Below, in pieces: positions 62,911 to 64,000 of a stretch of DNA of 64,000 nt. The translations under genes were made by a program, and so were the position numbers. The notes beneath the pieces are model-generated. The model was not told the DNA's origin. It was given only the letters and a program-made list of their open reading frames with translations, and ran no database searches. Source of the DNA: Aeromonas rivipollensis (lineage in GTDB: Bacteria > Pseudomonadota > Gammaproteobacteria > Enterobacterales > Aeromonadaceae); the NCBI RefSeq assembly GCF_010974825.1, contig NZ_JAAILA010000007.1, positions 186,001 through 250,000 on the forward strand. The letters are read 5' to 3'. Position 1 is the first letter of the stretch; each line of letters begins with the position of its first letter.

Positions 62911-63087
62911 ATGAGCCAGACCACCCCCCATGCACCGAACCGGATCCAGCAAGGAATGCGCCGCTACTTCCGCCGGATCCTGCCCCGCCCGCTGACCCTG
63001 ATCGAGGATCCCATGCATCAGCTCAACCGCCTGATGCAGTGGGACATGCACCAGATAGACGACAGGGAGTATCGCCGTCGCCTCTGA
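62911..63087 (+). CDS. sgrT: SgrT-like 58-residue protein divergent from sgrR
   Basis: ATG 62911 follows AGGAG (62899-62903) at good spacing. The 58-residue frame includes RRYFRRILPRPLTLIEDP and ends with NRLMQWDMHQIDDREYRRRL. E. coli SgrT (43 residues) has LTMLEGLMQWDDRNSES near its end, so the LMQWD core and the preceding LTxxE agree. In enteric bacteria SgrT is encoded in the SgrS RNA divergent from sgrR and blocks the glucose PTS carrier; the position here is identical. The N-terminus is longer and more basic. I see no clear Rho-independent terminator or ptsG-pairing segment for SgrS after it, so the RNA half is unproven. Confidence 0.65.
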   Translation: MSQTTPHAPNRIQQGMRRYFRRILPRPLTLIEDPMHQLNRLMQWDMHQIDDREYRRRL

Positions 63088-63188
63088 TTGGGCCAGGGCT
63101 CCGGGCAGGGAAAGGGCGCCACAGGATCACTGCAAGCCTCTATGCTTTGCCGGATTGGGTGGTTTACATCGGCGCAGGGCCTGCTAGA

Positions 63189-63226
63189 TTGGACGTCTAT
63201 CCATCCATAATGGCGACGACGTCCAA
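63189..63226 (+). promoter_or_regulatory. Inverted repeat in the metY leader
   Basis: TTGGACGTC (63189-63197) and GACGTCCAA (63218-63226) are exact inverted repeats with a 20-base spacer. The left arm includes GGACGTCT, which matches seven of eight bases of a MetJ box (AGACGTCT). It may be an operator or an mRNA stem just before the AAGGAG ribosome site. Confidence 0.5.
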
Positions 63227-63239
63227 CAAGGAGTGTGTG

Positions 63240-64000
63240 ATGAAAGATGCGACCCTGGCCCTGCACCACGGCTTTTCCCACGATCCCGCCACCAAGGCGG
63301 TGGCCGTGCCCATCTACCAGACGGTGGCCTACGAGTTCGACAGCGCCCAGCACGGGGCGGATCTGTTCAACCTGGCGGTGCCTGGCAACATCTACACCCG
63401 CATCATGAACCCCACCAACGACGTGCTGGAACAGCGGATGGCCGCCCTGGAGGGGGGCATAGCCGGTCTGGTGGTCTCGGCGGGGTCTGCCGCTATCACC
63501 TACGCCATCCAGGCGCTTACCGCCGCCGGCGACAACATCGTCTCCACCCCCCAGCTCTACGGCGGCACCTACACCCTGTTCGCCCACATGCTGCCGAGTT
63601 TCGGGGTCGAGGTGCGTTTTGCCAAGGATGACAGCGCCGAGGCCATCGCCGCCCTCATCGACGACAAGACCAAGGCGGTCTATTGCGAGAGCATCGGCAA
63701 CCCGGCGGGCAACATCGTCGATCTGGCGGCTTTTGCCAGGGTGGCCCACGCCCGCGGCGTACCGCTCATCGTCGACAACACTGTCGCCACCCCTGTGCTC
63801 TGCAAACCCATAGAACACGGCGCCGACATAGTGGTGCACAGCCTGACCAAGTACGTGGGCGGCCACGGCAACTCCCTTGGCGGGGCCATCATCGACTCGG
63901 GCAAGTTCCCCTGGGCGGATCACGCCGAACGCTTCCCCCAGCTCACCCGGCCCGAGCCCTCCTACCACGGGGTGGTCTACACCGAAGCCTTCGGCCCGGC
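63240..64000 (+). CDS. metY: O-acetylhomoserine sulfhydrylase/aminocarboxypropyltransferase (partial)
   Basis: This PLP enzyme makes homocysteine or methionine precursors from O-acetylhomoserine. The first 253 codons are present; the gene runs off the window. The Cys/Met-metabolism fold is clear: ALHHGFSHDPATKAVAVPIY, GNIYTRIMNPT, and the PLP lysine Lys204 in HSLTKYVGG. It resembles MetY more than cystathionine gamma-synthase. The ATG at 63240 follows AAGGAG. Confidence 0.9.
   Translation, partial: MKDATLALHHGFSHDPATKAVAVPIYQTVAYEFDSAQHGADLFNLAVPGNIYTRIMNPTNDVLEQRMAALEGGIAGLVVSAGSAAITYAIQALTAAGDNIVSTPQLYGGTYTLFAHMLPSFGVEVRFAKDDSAEAIAALIDDKTKAVYCESIGNPAGNIVDLAAFARVAHARGVPLIVDNTVATPVLCKPIEHGADIVVHSLTKYVGGHGNSLGGAIIDSGKFPWADHAERFPQLTRPEPSYHGVVYTEAFGP

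Noticed and set aside
63088..63239. Full SgrS RNA after the SgrT-like ORF
   Set aside because: No Rho-independent terminator with a T-run and no recognisable ptsG-pairing stretch could be seen, so only the protein-coding part is claimed.
1..64000. tRNA, rRNA, prophage or insertion-sequence genes
   Set aside because: Reading all intergenic gaps showed no tRNA cloverleaf, no rRNA segment and no transposase or integrase frame.

Overview
The window is a 64-kb stretch of GC-rich gammaproteobacterial chromosome, most likely from an Aeromonas close to A. hydrophila. The strongest marker is a LuxR/LuxI pair matching ahyR/ahyI next to argP (iciA), the known Aeromonas arrangement. The gene order tolC / nudF-yqiB-cpdA-yqiA-parE-parC, the full menaquinone operon and the mannitol operon fit the same group. 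No rRNA, tRNA, CRISPR array, integrase or insertion sequence was seen. Coding density is high. Almost all genes share the same GC-rich codon use; the exception is one AT-rich orphan at 4120-4851.

Layout. 1-3.3 kb: osmB, small conserved hypotheticals, a GNAT acetyltransferase and a CPBP-type membrane protease. 3.4-4.85 kb: a gene-poor patch of palindromic and direct repeats followed by the AT-rich orphan. 4.9-16.3 kb (minus strand): parC, parE, a three-gene FUSC/HlyD/DUF1656 efflux cassette, a GFA-fold protein, a Nudix hydrolase, yqiA, cpdA, yqiB and nudF, divergent from tolC. 18-22.7 kb: envelope genes hldE and lpxL, then cpdB. 22.8-26.3 kb: argO, ahyR, ahyI, argP. 26.4-32.9 kb: rnb and mtlADR behind three CRP-type sites. 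33-43.4 kb: ion transport (CPA1 antiporter, MscS-like, ZntB), yaiI, nupC, dbpA, small metal/cysteine proteins and a PepSY membrane protein. 43.4-46.9 kb: cstA-ybdD-yjiA. 47.2-55.6 kb: menA divergent from menF-D-H-B-C-E. 55.9-59.8 kb: sanA, a Fur-box-headed orfX-sodA unit, and a secreted lipase with its foldase. 59.9-64 kb: a secreted unknown, a thioesterase, sgrR with a divergent small gene, and the start of a metY-type gene.

How the parts work together. The men genes supply the enzymes from chorismate to demethylmenaquinone, apart from DHNA-CoA thioesterase. The mtl and nup transport genes and cstA point to catabolite control through CRP. ParC and ParE form topoisomerase IV and both carry the unmutated quinolone-region residues. 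Lipase and foldase are translationally coupled for secretion.

The most unusual signals are these. (1) A 58-codon gene divergent from sgrR whose product ends with an LMQWD motif like SgrT. (2) Short tandem duplications at gene boundaries. At menD/menH and menH/menB they copied the overlapping stop-start junction itself, producing relays of mini-ORFs; related copies sit at the 5' end of yjiA and the 3' end of the FUSC gene. (3) The AT-rich orphan beside the repeat cluster.
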